Positions 9,001-16,806 of a DNA stretch of 64,000 bases are shown one piece after another. The stretch is taken from positions 16,677 to 80,676 of the forward strand of contig NZ_AFIJ01000020.1 in the NCBI RefSeq assembly GCF_000214495.1. The letters run 5' to 3'. A model generated the notes under the pieces. It was given only the letters and a program-made list of their open reading frames with translations. It did no database searches and was not told where the DNA came from. Both the position numbers and the translations under genes were made by a program. The stretch comes from Megasphaera lornae. GTDB taxonomy: Bacteria > Bacillota > Negativicutes > Veillonellales > Megasphaeraceae. Positions within the stretch are counted from its first letter, which is position 1, and each line of letters starts with the position of its first letter.

Positions 9001-10233
9001 CGGATCAACATATTTATATCTCGTATGAGGAGAGGATTTTAACCGACTTCCTTCTCCATATTCGGAAGAATACGAGCCGCCATAAGAAAGTAAATGTTTA
9101 TCATTGATTTGTGTATTGGCGGCAGCCTTAATATCAGTCTGTCTATGTCGTATATCATCAACATAACGCAATTCATTTTTTCCGTCAAATTGCGACTTGC
9201 CAAAATAATTAATTAAGGAAATATCGTCTTCTTGCAATTTGGAATAGTTTACTTCTATATTCCAATCGGTATTTCCTTTTCTGCCGTCCCACGCGACATT
9301 ATAGCTGTCCCGTGTTGAATTACGACGAAAAATTTGCTGCGGCTCCAATTCATTATCGGAATGTTTCATCGTGCGTTCTAAATCTTCCGTATACCGATCG
9401 CCGCGGAATTTCAAAGTATGATTACGTTTTAGCGCATACGTTCCGGTAATCCCTACATCTTTCGCCTTACCATAAAATCGCAACGCATTCGGTTTAAATC
9501 GGTTTTGATCTTGTCCTTCCAAAATAGAATTAGTTTTCTTCCACTCCCGTGTTGCCAATACGGGCATCACATCCCGTTTACTCATGTATACGCCGACCCG
9601 CGCTTTGCCGATTTGTCCCGAATCGGCCCGCAAAAAATACGTGCTGTACGGGGCCATGCCGCTCATGCCGTTCGTGCGCATACCGCCTGCATTAAAAATA
9701 ATTTGCGGTTTTTTAGCGGCCTTTTTCGTAATAATATTAATTACGCCGCCGATAGCATCGGAGCCGTATTTTGCACTGGCCGCCCCTTGAATCACTTCAA
9801 TATGATCGACATTTTCCGTCCCGATCCGCATGACTTCGTCCATTTGTCCGGAATATTTCGCCAAATCCCCCATAACGGCCTGGCCGTCTATAAGAATCAA
9901 CGTATGCCGCGGTTCCGCGCCTCGTATGGATACGCCTACACGCCCCATAGAATCGACAGTACGCGATACGCCCGTTTGTGTAAAAATAATATCTTCTACC
10001 GTTTTAGCCTGCTTTTGTTCAATATCTTTTGCCGTAATAATCGATACTTGCTGCGAATTAAATTTCGCTTCTTCTTCCGCTGCCGTAGCCCGTACATATA
10101 CATCCTTCGTGGAAACCCCGGCCGCCGTCACCTGTCCCGTACCCGTCAAAGGCGCCGTCATCCAGAAAAACACCGCACAGGACAACATGGTTCCCCATGT
10201 CATTTGTTTCTTACTCCTACCGGAAAAAATCAT
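5944..10233 (-). CDS. TonB-dependent receptor fused to a second beta-barrel (frameshifted)
   Basis: 1,429 residues before the shift. The start ATG at 10233 has AGAGGGAATAGG upstream and opens a clear signal peptide (basic KKQ, hydrophobic core, cut near TAAG); an in-frame extension upstream is rejected. The plug domain (about 40-170) contains SIITAKDIE, VEDIIFTQTGV, IRGAEPRHTLILIDG and AKYGSDAIGGVINIITKK. A long receptor barrel follows, ending RWGVNFKF near residue 912, which looks like a natural receptor C terminus. The chain does not stop there. Strands such as QGVGLHVFGSYQMRF, a large charged Lys/Glu-rich insert (about 1110-1400) and a second barrel continue into the 5025-6005 frame. Known family role: energised uptake of siderophores, haem or vitamins through the outer membrane. 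The ligand is unknown. Confidence 0.85.
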   Translation of the reverse strand: MIFSGRSKKQMTWGTMLSCAVFFWMTAPLTGTGQVTAAGVSTKDVYVRATAAEEEAKFNSQQVSIITAKDIEQKQAKTVEDIIFTQTGVSRTVDSMGRVGVSIRGAEPRHTLILIDGQAVMGDLAKYSGQMDEVMRIGTENVDHIEVIQGAASAKYGSDAIGGVINIITKKAAKKPQIIFNAGGMRTNGMSGMAPYSTYFLRADSGQIGKARVGVYMSKRDVMPVLATREWKKTNSILEGQDQNRFKPNALRFYGKAKDVGITGTYALKRNHTLKFRGDRYTEDLERTMKHSDNELEPQQIFRRNSTRDSYNVAWDGRKGNTDWNIEVNYSKLQEDDISLINYFGKSQFDGKNELRYVDDIRHRQTDIKAAANTQINDKHLLSYGGSYSSEYGEGSRLKSSPHTRYKYVDPFDYDKELLVEKLDSFMKADDRKGEYIWSHLHDYKFKPDGKWNKEFEYYGYNEKDRTSFNPTLTINDWVDYKLWTSGDIDNEAYSTMSDAKKEAWKALKKRLEEETSKHGGNTKRGNIVSDYFKYGIEYDEYKAHINKQNPEDWKKLEKDIPILNGKRFLQNYNERNNRITTGWGKIKKYNIFLQDTIQADENTIFMPIIRLDHSSLFGSHVSGNLGMTYQVNHNPHRRFKVNVGTGYTEPGMGELWYNWEMYGSNPVGMGYAKMGWYWKGNPSLKPETSVNMDMSIEGENKNTYARLGVFHNKIKNYMTVYYTGEWQDFAPDLSEDNKWIQAPDLVYSFKNIGQVEITGAEAEVKQHFGQHWALKAGWTWLHAVNKSDPLLPKQLLDKPIHKVDISLTYDNKKSGWSGQLWGNYYIHMLDSHTLKNKGNYWPDILQTKQPANSAKSADMYERKTFGTWNLMIQKKLSDDAKVYFGINNIFNHRDDDRATQARTYRWGVNFKFGAAPSISAVNVRKTLKKTVLSDFIETSSGNMQGVGLHVFGSYQMRFNAMGGKNRAIPPFRENTMSEKNAWRNLQDKPEHRWEQRFTVGVGGNITSHTSLQVAGSLSASNQSDTQYTTAPHRGLTKVRLEKADLTRHAGTWDFSVGRLTEPMGVSGYWFGRTFDGVRAVYTNKNTQVRVGYGSFAHSTGIGDSPYTHSVYADFYRPLKPTELIGLAYDEAGDTDIDTQTKAYNALYQAKYQSDVKAGKQVDMFFYQQLKDISDEWDNYLKTNPSEAEKAKKETEFVERQLKLVKRFQGILIKAYPDVFETRSGEPKSMGVEQDLSKGQDDAHKNIYIYRLKNKKGEYIYRRAGNTGVEPTMFDSDLVKAAREKAKKALQNAGSVKLNDPEALTIVHHADGTVGIAAFQKINSELKASYNLLGRANALCDLDNYKGANLKSNNDGNFFKRTDTGEWYQDSSDSKTYRYAGNGISLENAEEDEWVLDTPDSQLVGALTEDAKATEEAKKEISFAKNVYI

Positions 10234-10281
10234 CCTATTCCCTCTCTTCTCTTGGTAAAATACGCATTTTTTGAATATGTA

Positions 10282-10303
10282 TATCATTAACAATTTGATA
10301 ATA
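10282..10303 (-). promoter_or_regulatory. Possible Fur-type operator over the receptor promoter
   Basis: AT-rich sequence with TATCA...TGATA arms and a GATAATA segment, overlapping the -10 box of the TonB receptor promoter. Iron-dependent repression of such receptors is common. The match to the 19-bp Fur consensus is only partial, so this is a weak call. Confidence 0.3.
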
Positions 10304-10327
10304 GCAAAAATTACTTTCATCTGTCTA
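10298..10327 (-). promoter_or_regulatory. Promoter of the TonB receptor gene
   Basis: TAGACA (-35, 10322-10327), an 18-bp spacer and TATTAT (-10, 10298-10303) on the minus strand, about 65 nt upstream of the receptor ATG. Confidence 0.55.
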
Positions 10328-10377
10328 CTCTGTTTGTCCAAAAAATACTCCATTCGGACATTTATTTTAGCCAATAA

Positions 10378-10414
10378 AAAAAGTCCCCTTCTTCCAAAGA
10401 AGGGGACTTTTCCC
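10378..10414 (-). terminator. Terminator of the TVP38-family gene
   Basis: Stem AAAAGTCCCCTTCTT / AGAAGGGGACTTTT with a 4-nt loop, immediately after the TVP38-type gene. T-tracts on both sides make it usable in both directions. Confidence 0.9.
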
Positions 10415-10417
10415 GCA

Positions 10418-11116
10418 TCAGTCCGTCATCGGCTTTACCTTATGCCGTTTCACCCAATACACCACTGCGTATCCCGCCAAAAGACAGACCAATAAAATAC
10501 AAAAACGCTGCCAATGTTCATGCAATTGTAATAAGTCATGTCCCAGCCAAACTTCGACACAAACAGACGGCAACTTGCCGGCAATATTGGCCAAAAAATG
10601 ATCTTTATAGGAAATACGGCTCAACGCACTTAAGGCCGTAAGTGCCACATTAGGCGTATACGGAATAGCCCGTCCCAGCATAATCGTGCGCATATTACAA
10701 TGAGAATCCAGTTTCTGCAACTTACTGCTTTTTTGAATAATCTTTTTCGCTTCACCGCGAAACAAAGTACGCATAAAAAAGAAAGCAATCTCAATCCCGA
10801 TTACCTCTCCGATCCACGAAATAACAATTCCCGGACCCACTCCGAAAACCAGACCGTTTAACGTTAAAAATTGAATGGACGGAAACCCTACGGCATTGAC
10901 CATAACAATTAAAAGCATACACAGCCCGACCGCACCGTATCCGAACGAAGCAATATACGTACTCAGTCCCTGTACATCTCTATGCCATACATAATGCGCC
11001 ACGGTGTGATAAAAATGAGGAATAACCGCATGAATCAACCCTAACACGAAGACAATTAACACCGCTCCCAATAATTTGACGAGCCACTTTTTTTTCGTTT
11101 CCGCACTTATCGACAT
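10418..11116 (-). CDS. TVP38/TMEM64 (DedA-like, VTT domain) membrane protein
   Basis: 232-residue polytopic inner-membrane protein. The VTT-domain core runs from GLCMLLIVMVNAVGFPS through GPGIVISWIGEVIGIEIAFFFMR and on to the conserved MLGRAIPYTPNVALTALSAL segment. Five to six hydrophobic segments are visible, with a C-terminal positively charged tail (VKRHKVKP). The family includes DedA-like proteins linked to lipid-carrier recycling and membrane homeostasis; the substrate of this clade is unsettled. I chose the ATG at 11116, which has GGGAGG upstream; the ATG 7 codons earlier overlaps that site. It is transcribed alone and ends in a strong terminator. Confidence 0.87.
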   Translation of the reverse strand: MSISAETKKKWLVKLLGAVLIVFVLGLIHAVIPHFYHTVAHYVWHRDVQGLSTYIASFGYGAVGLCMLLIVMVNAVGFPSIQFLTLNGLVFGVGPGIVISWIGEVIGIEIAFFFMRTLFRGEAKKIIQKSSKLQKLDSHCNMRTIMLGRAIPYTPNVALTALSALSRISYKDHFLANIAGKLPSVCVEVWLGHDLLQLHEHWQRFCILLVCLLAGYAVVYWVKRHKVKPMTD

Positions 11117-11278
11117 GTATCTCTCGCTCCCTCCCATGCCATACCCGGACGACTATCGCCACGAATTTCTTTCATTTTTCAGGAGGGTAGGAAAAACAAA
11201 AAAGCCTTCCTGTACATATCCTCATTATAGCATAAAAAAAATGCTTTTACAGTGCTTTGTTTCTAATAAACATTCTTT

Positions 11279-11327
11279 AACTATAACAGGTGCGAAGAAA
11301 CAAAAACTCTTCGCACCTGTTATAGTT
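11279..11327. terminator. 20-bp perfect inverted repeat after the autotransporter gene
   Basis: Arms 11279-11298 and 11308-11327 are perfectly complementary over 20 bp, around a 9-nt A-rich loop. It sits 18 nt past the autotransporter stop. The better T-run is on the plus strand, where no gene reads in, so it may block antisense reading as well as ending this gene. Confidence 0.75.
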
Positions 11328-11345
11328 TTTATATGTAATACGGGT

Positions 11346-14300
11346 TTATTTCCTAGACGACATGACTGACGTGTATTGTACTAATAATTGTTTTACCGCC
11401 GCTAATTCTTCTTTTTGTTTTGCCACCGCCGCCTGCAACTCGGCAACTTTTTTTGTCATATCGTTCGTGTGAACCGATTTACCGAAAGCGAAACTTAAAC
11501 TCCCGTTAATAACATTTTGTTTCGCCCCTAAAGACGAACCGAAACTCCAAAGCGTTTGCGCATTCGGACGATAATATATGCCTAATGCCATGACATTAGT
11601 ATTACCTGCATGTCCGAAAGCCGCGGACAGATTCCAAGTACGACTCGTATCCCCTGCCGGATGTAAGGCTGCCAACGCTGCCGCCCCGGCACTATACGAC
11701 TGTGACTGCGTATCCAGGTCATTAACATGTGCCGTCAATTGATCCATCCGTCCCTGCATAGAAGTCCGGATATTATCCACTCGCTTTCCCAAATCTTTCA
11801 GCTGTCTTACATTAACCGCATCCGTATCATAACTGCCGGCAGCGACGTTAATAATTTGGCGAAACACATTATGATCCGCATCGCCAACGGATACCGCTCC
11901 GCGCGTACTTATGTATCCAGAATCCGCATTATCCGCCTCTCTGTCACCGTTAGCAGGTTGCACGACATGCGCTTTTTCCTGCAAAGGATCATATCCCAAA
12001 GCTGCCGCCCTATCCTTATTTGCAGGACGATCCGATACCGCCTCCGAACCTAAAGCTACATTTCCATTCCAAGTTGCCTGTGCATTAGCCCCAATAGCAA
12101 CAGCATTCTCACCGCGCCCTAATGCCGTGTCTCCGATAACAATACTTCCCTTAATTACTGAGCGTGCATTATTCCCAATAGCAATACCGCTATCTTTTTT
12201 AGTCATTGCTTCGGTTCCAATCGTAATCCCCGGGCCTTTTCCTACAGATACTGCCGGTGTAGAAGATGTAGAAGTCATGGAAGCCTGCATTTTCTTTTCC
12301 AACGCTTTCAATTGCGCTACGTTAACAGCGTCTGTGTCTTCGCTTCCCGCAGCTACCCCCACAATTTGTCGTAACACATTCTGATCCGCAGCCCCAACGG
12401 ATACAGCCGCACGCGTGCTGACAAACGGATCGATTCCGGAAGCATCCTGTTCCTGCACATGCGTCTTTCCGGTAAACGGATCATAGCCGACCGCCGTCGC
12501 ATCTTCACAACCGGCTTCCCGCATAGCTTGGGAATCCGCTCCCAGCGCTACTGATTTAGCCATGGCAGCCATCGCTTTTGTACCGAACGCCACACTGTTT
12601 TTTCCATTGCTGTACGCCTGTGCCCCAATGGCGACAGCATTGCCGTTACTTACCGATTTCATGCCGATCGCAATACTGTTATCGGCTTGAGCGGCGGTAC
12701 CTAAAGAAATAGAATTATTTCCCAGTGTTTTCGCCAACGTGCCAATCGCAATCGTATTAATCCCGCGTCCTGAAGCGGAAGTCCCGATAACGACTAAATT
12801 CGTATCCGCTTTTTCGCTCGCATGATTAGGGCTGTCGGGAGTTCCGGCTTGTGCTTTTACCCCCAAAACAATAGATTTGTCAAGTTTACGCCGCACCAGA
12901 TCCGCCTTATCCGGCGCTTCGCCGAGAATAATGTTTTCTTGCCCTTGTATATTCATTCCCGCACGCGCGCCTACGTATACATTAGCATCTCCTTTCGCGG
13001 CAATACCTGCGTCACGCCCTATTGTAATACCGTCTATGCCGCTATTTTCCGCACCGTTCCCAATCGCCACGGCATTTTCGCCGGTAGCTTTAGCGCCTTT
13101 TATAATATTTTTATACCCTTTACCGAAAGAAATATTTTTCCACTTCACCATAGTTTCTTGCGAAGGTACGGGAAGCGTAGGTTCCGACGTTGTATGAGGC
13201 GTAGTGTCCGTCGTAGAAGACGTGGAACCGGTACCGGCCGTAGTACTGCTTCCCTGTCCACTATGGGCGGAAACTGTCCCTTGTAGCAACCCGGCATACT
13301 TTTTATCCAGCGCTTTTAATTGCGCCACATTAACGGCATCCGTATCATAACTACCGGCGGCGACGTCTGTAATTTGTCGCGTAATCCCGTTGGCAAAGCA
13401 CCCTACAGAAACAGCGCCTTTTGTAGCTGACCAAACAGCGCTCTGTTGATAATACAAAGTTTGTGCATTAGTCCAAACTGCTTTCTTGGTTTCATTATCA
13501 GGGTCATCGCCCAATGCCGTATCCGCATTCTCAAAAGCTTTTTTCAACTGCAATTCTTTAGCAGTTTGCCGATATAATCCATCTTGAGCCGCCGGATCGT
13601 ATGCCGGTTTATGGGTCCTAGCCTGAACATATTCTTGTGCGGTCACACCAATATTCGCTTTTCGATAAGCATTGGAAAAAGAACCTAATGCTACCCCATC
13701 ATCTATATTAGTATACGCATCAAATCCGATAGCCACACTATGTTCACTCATGCTCCTCGCTTTTTCCCCTAAAGCCACACTCTGTTTTTTACTATTCGAG
13801 TCCGCGCCGACAGCAATACTGTTCAAACTTTTTGCATTTGTTCCTACAGCAATTGTATTCGTGCCGTTTCCTAAAGCATGCGTACCGAAAACAATCACAT
13901 CCTTGGTAACAGCATTGCGAATCTTCCACATATTGGCTACACCATCATTCACTCCGGCCATCGCTTGATATCCCAGCACTACGGAATTTTCCACTTTTAC
14001 CGTTTCCAGCGTTTGCGTTCTTCTCCGCGCACCGATCGGTGATTTGGGAATATCGCGACCTACCCCCAAAATAATATTATTATCACCTTGTGTATTCTTG
14101 CCGGCATTAGTACCGATATAAACATTATTTACACCGATCGATTGCGCACCGGCTTGTGCGCCTACTGCCAGCAAATAGGATGCGGAAGAATTTAATCCGG
14201 AATCAACACCAATGTAGACCGAAGCCTCTTGTTGTGTTTTATCTTTTTCCGCTCCCGTTTTAGATGTATCTGCAGGTTTGTTCTTACCGGCATTTCTACC

Positions 14301-14564
14301 GATAGCGACACTATTTTTGCCGTTACTTTCCGTTCCTTGTCCGATAGCTACCGAACCGGCTCCGACCGCCCCGTCATTATTGTAATTTTTATCTTGTGTT
14401 GCCGAACTTCCCTCGGCCTTAACAGAAACGAAGTGTCCCCCCCCATTAGACACTTCTGCAGCCATTGTCCCGGATAACCCCAACGTGCAAAAAGCTGCTG
14501 CTAAAGCGGCTGCTGCTTTCCAATGTACTGATTTCTTACTTTTTAATTTCCTATATGTTTTCAT
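11346..14564 (-). CDS. YadA-type trimeric autotransporter adhesin
   Basis: 1,072-residue surface adhesin of the type Vc secretion class. An N-terminal signal (KSKKSVHWKAAAALAAAFCTLGLSGTMAAE) is followed by many degenerate head repeats of the form (N/S)SVAIG, about 14 residues apart. Three neck modules carrying the VAAGSxDTDAVNVxQLK signature lie near residues 403, 740 and 908. Each follows a GAVSVG-type segment, so the head is a triplicated head-neck architecture. A Ser/Thr-rich linker lies near 440-465. The membrane anchor (YSAGAAALAALHPAG through LSFAFGKS) ends near residue 1028. Unusually, about 44 more residues follow, forming a heptad-rich coiled coil (VAELQAAVAKQKEELAAVK). Start: ATG with AGGAGG upstream. 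Such proteins mediate adhesion or coaggregation; the partner is unknown. Confidence 0.93.
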   Translation of the reverse strand: MKTYRKLKSKKSVHWKAAAALAAAFCTLGLSGTMAAEVSNGGGHFVSVKAEGSSATQDKNYNNDGAVGAGSVAIGQGTESNGKNSVAIGRNAGKNKPADTSKTGAEKDKTQQEASVYIGVDSGLNSSASYLLAVGAQAGAQSIGVNNVYIGTNAGKNTQGDNNIILGVGRDIPKSPIGARRRTQTLETVKVENSVVLGYQAMAGVNDGVANMWKIRNAVTKDVIVFGTHALGNGTNTIAVGTNAKSLNSIAVGADSNSKKQSVALGEKARSMSEHSVAIGFDAYTNIDDGVALGSFSNAYRKANIGVTAQEYVQARTHKPAYDPAAQDGLYRQTAKELQLKKAFENADTALGDDPDNETKKAVWTNAQTLYYQQSAVWSATKGAVSVGCFANGITRQITDVAAGSYDTDAVNVAQLKALDKKYAGLLQGTVSAHSGQGSSTTAGTGSTSSTTDTTPHTTSEPTLPVPSQETMVKWKNISFGKGYKNIIKGAKATGENAVAIGNGAENSGIDGITIGRDAGIAAKGDANVYVGARAGMNIQGQENIILGEAPDKADLVRRKLDKSIVLGVKAQAGTPDSPNHASEKADTNLVVIGTSASGRGINTIAIGTLAKTLGNNSISLGTAAQADNSIAIGMKSVSNGNAVAIGAQAYSNGKNSVAFGTKAMAAMAKSVALGADSQAMREAGCEDATAVGYDPFTGKTHVQEQDASGIDPFVSTRAAVSVGAADQNVLRQIVGVAAGSEDTDAVNVAQLKALEKKMQASMTSTSSTPAVSVGKGPGITIGTEAMTKKDSGIAIGNNARSVIKGSIVIGDTALGRGENAVAIGANAQATWNGNVALGSEAVSDRPANKDRAAALGYDPLQEKAHVVQPANGDREADNADSGYISTRGAVSVGDADHNVFRQIINVAAGSYDTDAVNVRQLKDLGKRVDNIRTSMQGRMDQLTAHVNDLDTQSQSYSAGAAALAALHPAGDTSRTWNLSAAFGHAGNTNVMALGIYYRPNAQTLWSFGSSLGAKQNVINGSLSFAFGKSVHTNDMTKKVAELQAAVAKQKEELAAVKQLLVQYTSVMSSRK

Positions 14565-14618
14565 AGACCCCTCCTAATTTTAATATTTTGATAATTAATT
14601 TCAATTACCATGTTTTAT

Positions 14619-14647
14619 ATTTTACTTATATTTACAAATAATGTCAA
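14619..14647 (-). promoter_or_regulatory. Promoter of the trimeric autotransporter gene
   Basis: Consensus TTGACA (14642-14647), 17-bp spacer and TAAAAT (14619-14624) on the minus strand, about 55 nt upstream of the start codon. Confidence 0.75.
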
Positions 14648-14993
14648 ATTTAAATTGCACAAATATCCCCTACACCTGTTCAACAGGCAATCGGATTTAC
14701 GTGGCATCCATTATTTTAGTGGCATTACTTATTAAGTATTTAAAAACATTTTCGTGTATACCTTGCTGACCGCTTATAGAGTAAATACTATTACTTTTAC
14801 TATTTTCTATAGCCTACGATACGACCGCTCATAGGTCCCAAAAAAAGACAACAAAAAAATAGCATATCCGAACCATATACACGCTTGTAATCTGATAAAA
14901 TCTTTCGTTACAATAAAAGTATCCCCTAAGAGATTCTTAGAAAATACCCGGTATTGCTCCGGTTATCAAGGGGTTTGCACAGAGGAGGTCCGC
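14648..14993. other. AT-rich divergent intergenic region with small palindromes
   Basis: No gene seen. It holds two short dyads upstream of the autotransporter promoter: CCTGTTCAACAGG (14675-14687) and TACTTATTAAGTA (14726-14738). A plausible plus-strand promoter for the unknown gene at 14994 is TTGTAA (14885-14890), 18-bp spacer and TACAAT (14909-14914). The dyads may be operators for the surface adhesin; no regulator can be named. Confidence 0.45.
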
Positions 14994-15608
14994 ATGAATA
15001 AAACTGTCAATTCTCGTCACCGGCTGCTCGCCGCCATTCTTTCGATAGAAGGACAACTGCATACTGCCGCCGCATATACCGACTTACTTCCGACTGTATT
15101 GCCGAATACGCTGCCTTTTTTATTACATCGTGCCGGTACCTTACAAGCTTGGGACTCGCTTTCGCTTTGTTCTTATTATGCGGATCTGCTAAAATCAAAA
15201 AAACGAAACTGCAATATTATATACGAAAGGTATCTGTATATTCAATCTCACCTCTATCCGGAAAGGCAATCACCGCCGGCGCTATATTTACGACAACGAG
15301 CCGCTGAAAAACAATCGCTTATACACTACATTCTCCGCGAAGAATTACGTTGGGAAGCGCAATTATATCGCCAATATCCGCGTTTACGAAAAAAGGGTGC
15401 GCCTCTATACCAAATCCATACGCCCCGACCCGACATTTCTTTTGAACTCTCTATACAAGGAGAACTATATACGTATTCGCGGTTAACGTTGCAGACTTTG
15501 TTGGCCTATATCACTCAATTACGCACGCGGCAACGAAACTTCAATAAAATGGTTTGGCAAAATATTTGCCGTATATCCGGATACGCGTACTTGCAGGAAG
15601 AAGCATAA
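14994..15608 (+). CDS. Hypothetical protein (204 aa)
   Basis: I do not recognise this protein. It is 204 residues, with a strong ribosome site (GAGGAGG, 8 nt before the ATG) and its own promoter, so it is likely expressed. It is basic and rich in Leu, Tyr, Arg and Gln, and appears mostly helical, with no signal peptide and no convincing membrane segment. A charged middle (LRQRAAEKQSLIHYILREELRWEAQLYRQYPRLRKK, about 100-135, given here only as a location) is followed by a more beta-like section (SFELSIQGELYTYSRL) and a C-terminal helix. It lies divergent to the adhesin gene and convergent with rplT. It could be RNA-associated given its basicity, but that is a guess. Confidence 0.65.
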   Translation: MNKTVNSRHRLLAAILSIEGQLHTAAAYTDLLPTVLPNTLPFLLHRAGTLQAWDSLSLCSYYADLLKSKKRNCNIIYERYLYIQSHLYPERQSPPALYLRQRAAEKQSLIHYILREELRWEAQLYRQYPRLRKKGAPLYQIHTPRPDISFELSIQGELYTYSRLTLQTLLAYITQLRTRQRNFNKMVWQNICRISGYAYLQEEA

Positions 15609-15628
15609 TCGTCGCGCGCCCGTAAAAA

Positions 15629-15665
15629 AAGCCCCTATACGCACGTTCTATGCGTATAGGGGCTT
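15629..15665 (-). terminator. Terminator of the infC-rpmI-rplT operon
   Basis: Perfect stem GCCCCTATACGCA / TGCGTATAGGGGC (15631-15643 and 15651-15663) with a 7-nt loop, followed on the minus strand by TTTTTTT. The plus-strand T-run is poor, so it mainly serves rplT. Confidence 0.9.
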
Positions 15666-15683
15666 CCTGTTTACGTGTACTTT

Positions 15684-16034
15684 TTACTGTGCTTTGGCAA
15701 CTTCTACTAATTTAGCAAAAGCAGCGGCATCATTTACCGCCAAATCGGCCAACATTTTCCGATCCACCGCCACGCCTGCTTTCGTCAAGCCGCAAATAAA
15801 GCGACTGTAACTTAAACCGTGTACGCGTGTAGCGGCATTAATACGGGCAATCCATAATTTACGAAATTCACGTTTTTTGACCCGACGGTCACGACGTGCA
15901 TAAAACAGGGCTTTCATAACACTTTCGTTTGCTTTTTTGAACAAACGGCTACGTGTTCCGCGATAGCCTTTAGCCATTTTTATAATTTTTTTATGACGCG
16001 CGTGTGCAGTGACACCAACTTTAATTCTAGCCAT
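15684..16034 (-). CDS. rplT: 50S ribosomal protein L20
   Basis: 116 residues, full length. It is an assembly-initiating 23S rRNA binding protein. The N terminus [18 protein letters not shown] and the [18 protein letters not shown] segment are family hallmarks. It is the last gene of infC-rpmI-rplT and is followed by a strong terminator. In low-GC Gram-positives L20 represses this operon by binding the leader upstream of infC; the leader here is a candidate target. Confidence 0.98.
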   Translation of the reverse strand: MARIKVGVTAHARHKKIIKMAKGYRGTRSRLFKKANESVMKALFYARRDRRVKKREFRKLWIARINAATRVHGLSYSRFICGLTKAGVAVDRKMLADLAVNDAAAFAKLVEVAKAQ

Positions 16035-16074
16035 AATTCCATTCCTCCAACTTTATATTAATATTTACTCACTC

Positions 16075-16272
16075 TTAAATGTACGGGCACATTTTGCGAA
16101 CAGCTTCCGTCATGGTTTTAGAAACAAGCGTAGCTTTTCTCAAATTACGTTTACGTTTCGGGGATTTGGATTCCAATATATGGCTTTTATACGGTTTCAT
16201 CCGTTTTACCTTACCGGTTCCTGTAGTTGTAAAGCGTTTTGCCGCAGCACGGCGAGTTTTTAATTTCGGCAT
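16075..16272 (-). CDS. rpmI: 50S ribosomal protein L35
   Basis: 65 residues, normal for the family. It begins [14 protein letters not shown] and is almost entirely basic ([25 protein letters not shown]). It lies between infC and rplT in the conserved operon order, 18 nt downstream of infC. Confidence 0.97.
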   Translation of the reverse strand: MPKLKTRRAAAKRFTTTGTGKVKRMKPYKSHILESKSPKRKRNLRKATLVSKTMTEAVRKMCPYI

Positions 16273-16290
16273 AATAACGACTTCCTCCTC

Positions 16291-16806
16291 TTACTTCGCT
16301 TTATTAGTAGCCATGACCATGGTCATATTTCTACCTTCAATTTTCGGTTCTTTTTCTACGTGAGCCGATTCTTTCAGCTCATCAGCAAAACGTATCAGCA
16401 AGTCGCGCCCTAATTCGGGATGACTCATTTCCCGACCGCGGAACATAATCGTCACCTTAACTTTGCTGCCATCTCCTAAGAAACGTTGTGCCGCCTTCAT
16501 TTTGACATAAAAATCATGATCTTCAATATTCGGGCGCAGTTTTACTTCTTTCAACACCAAAACTTTTTGCTTTTTCTTCGCTTCTTTTTCCCTTTTTTGT
16601 TGCTCATACCGATATTTGCCATAATTCATAATACGACAAACAGGCGGTTTTCCATTCGGAGCCACTTCTACTAAATCCAGATGACGTTCTTCCGCTATCT
16701 GCCGGGCCGAACGAATAGACATAACACCCAATTGTTCATTTTCGTCACTGACCACACGAACTTCACGGACCCTAATTTGATCGTTGATACGTACTTCCTT
16801 ACTAAT
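16291..16806 (-). CDS. infC: Translation initiation factor IF-3 (AUU start)
   Basis: 171 residues when started at ATT, positions 16806-16804. GGAGGTG lies 7-9 nt upstream of that codon. The translated N terminus (I)SKEVRINDQIRVREVRVV is the normal IF-3 beginning. Starting at the first ATG/GTG (16755) would lose 17 conserved residues. A rare AUU start is known for infC in several bacteria, where IF-3 discriminates against its own start codon and so autoregulates. The N-domain (SARQIAEERHLDLVEV, PPVCRIMNYGKYRYE) and the C-domain (RPNIEDHDF, VTIMFRGREM) are complete. It is first in the infC-rpmI-rplT operon. Confidence 0.95.
   Translation of the reverse strand: MSKEVRINDQIRVREVRVVSDENEQLGVMSIRSARQIAEERHLDLVEVAPNGKPPVCRIMNYGKYRYEQQKREKEAKKKQKVLVLKEVKLRPNIEDHDFYVKMKAAQRFLGDGSKVKVTIMFRGREMSHPELGRDLLIRFADELKESAHVEKEPKIEGRNMTMVMATNKAK

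Noticed and set aside
11279-11327. Insertion-sequence terminal repeat
   Set aside because: The 20-bp arms enclose only 9 nt, so it is a hairpin and not the ends of an element.
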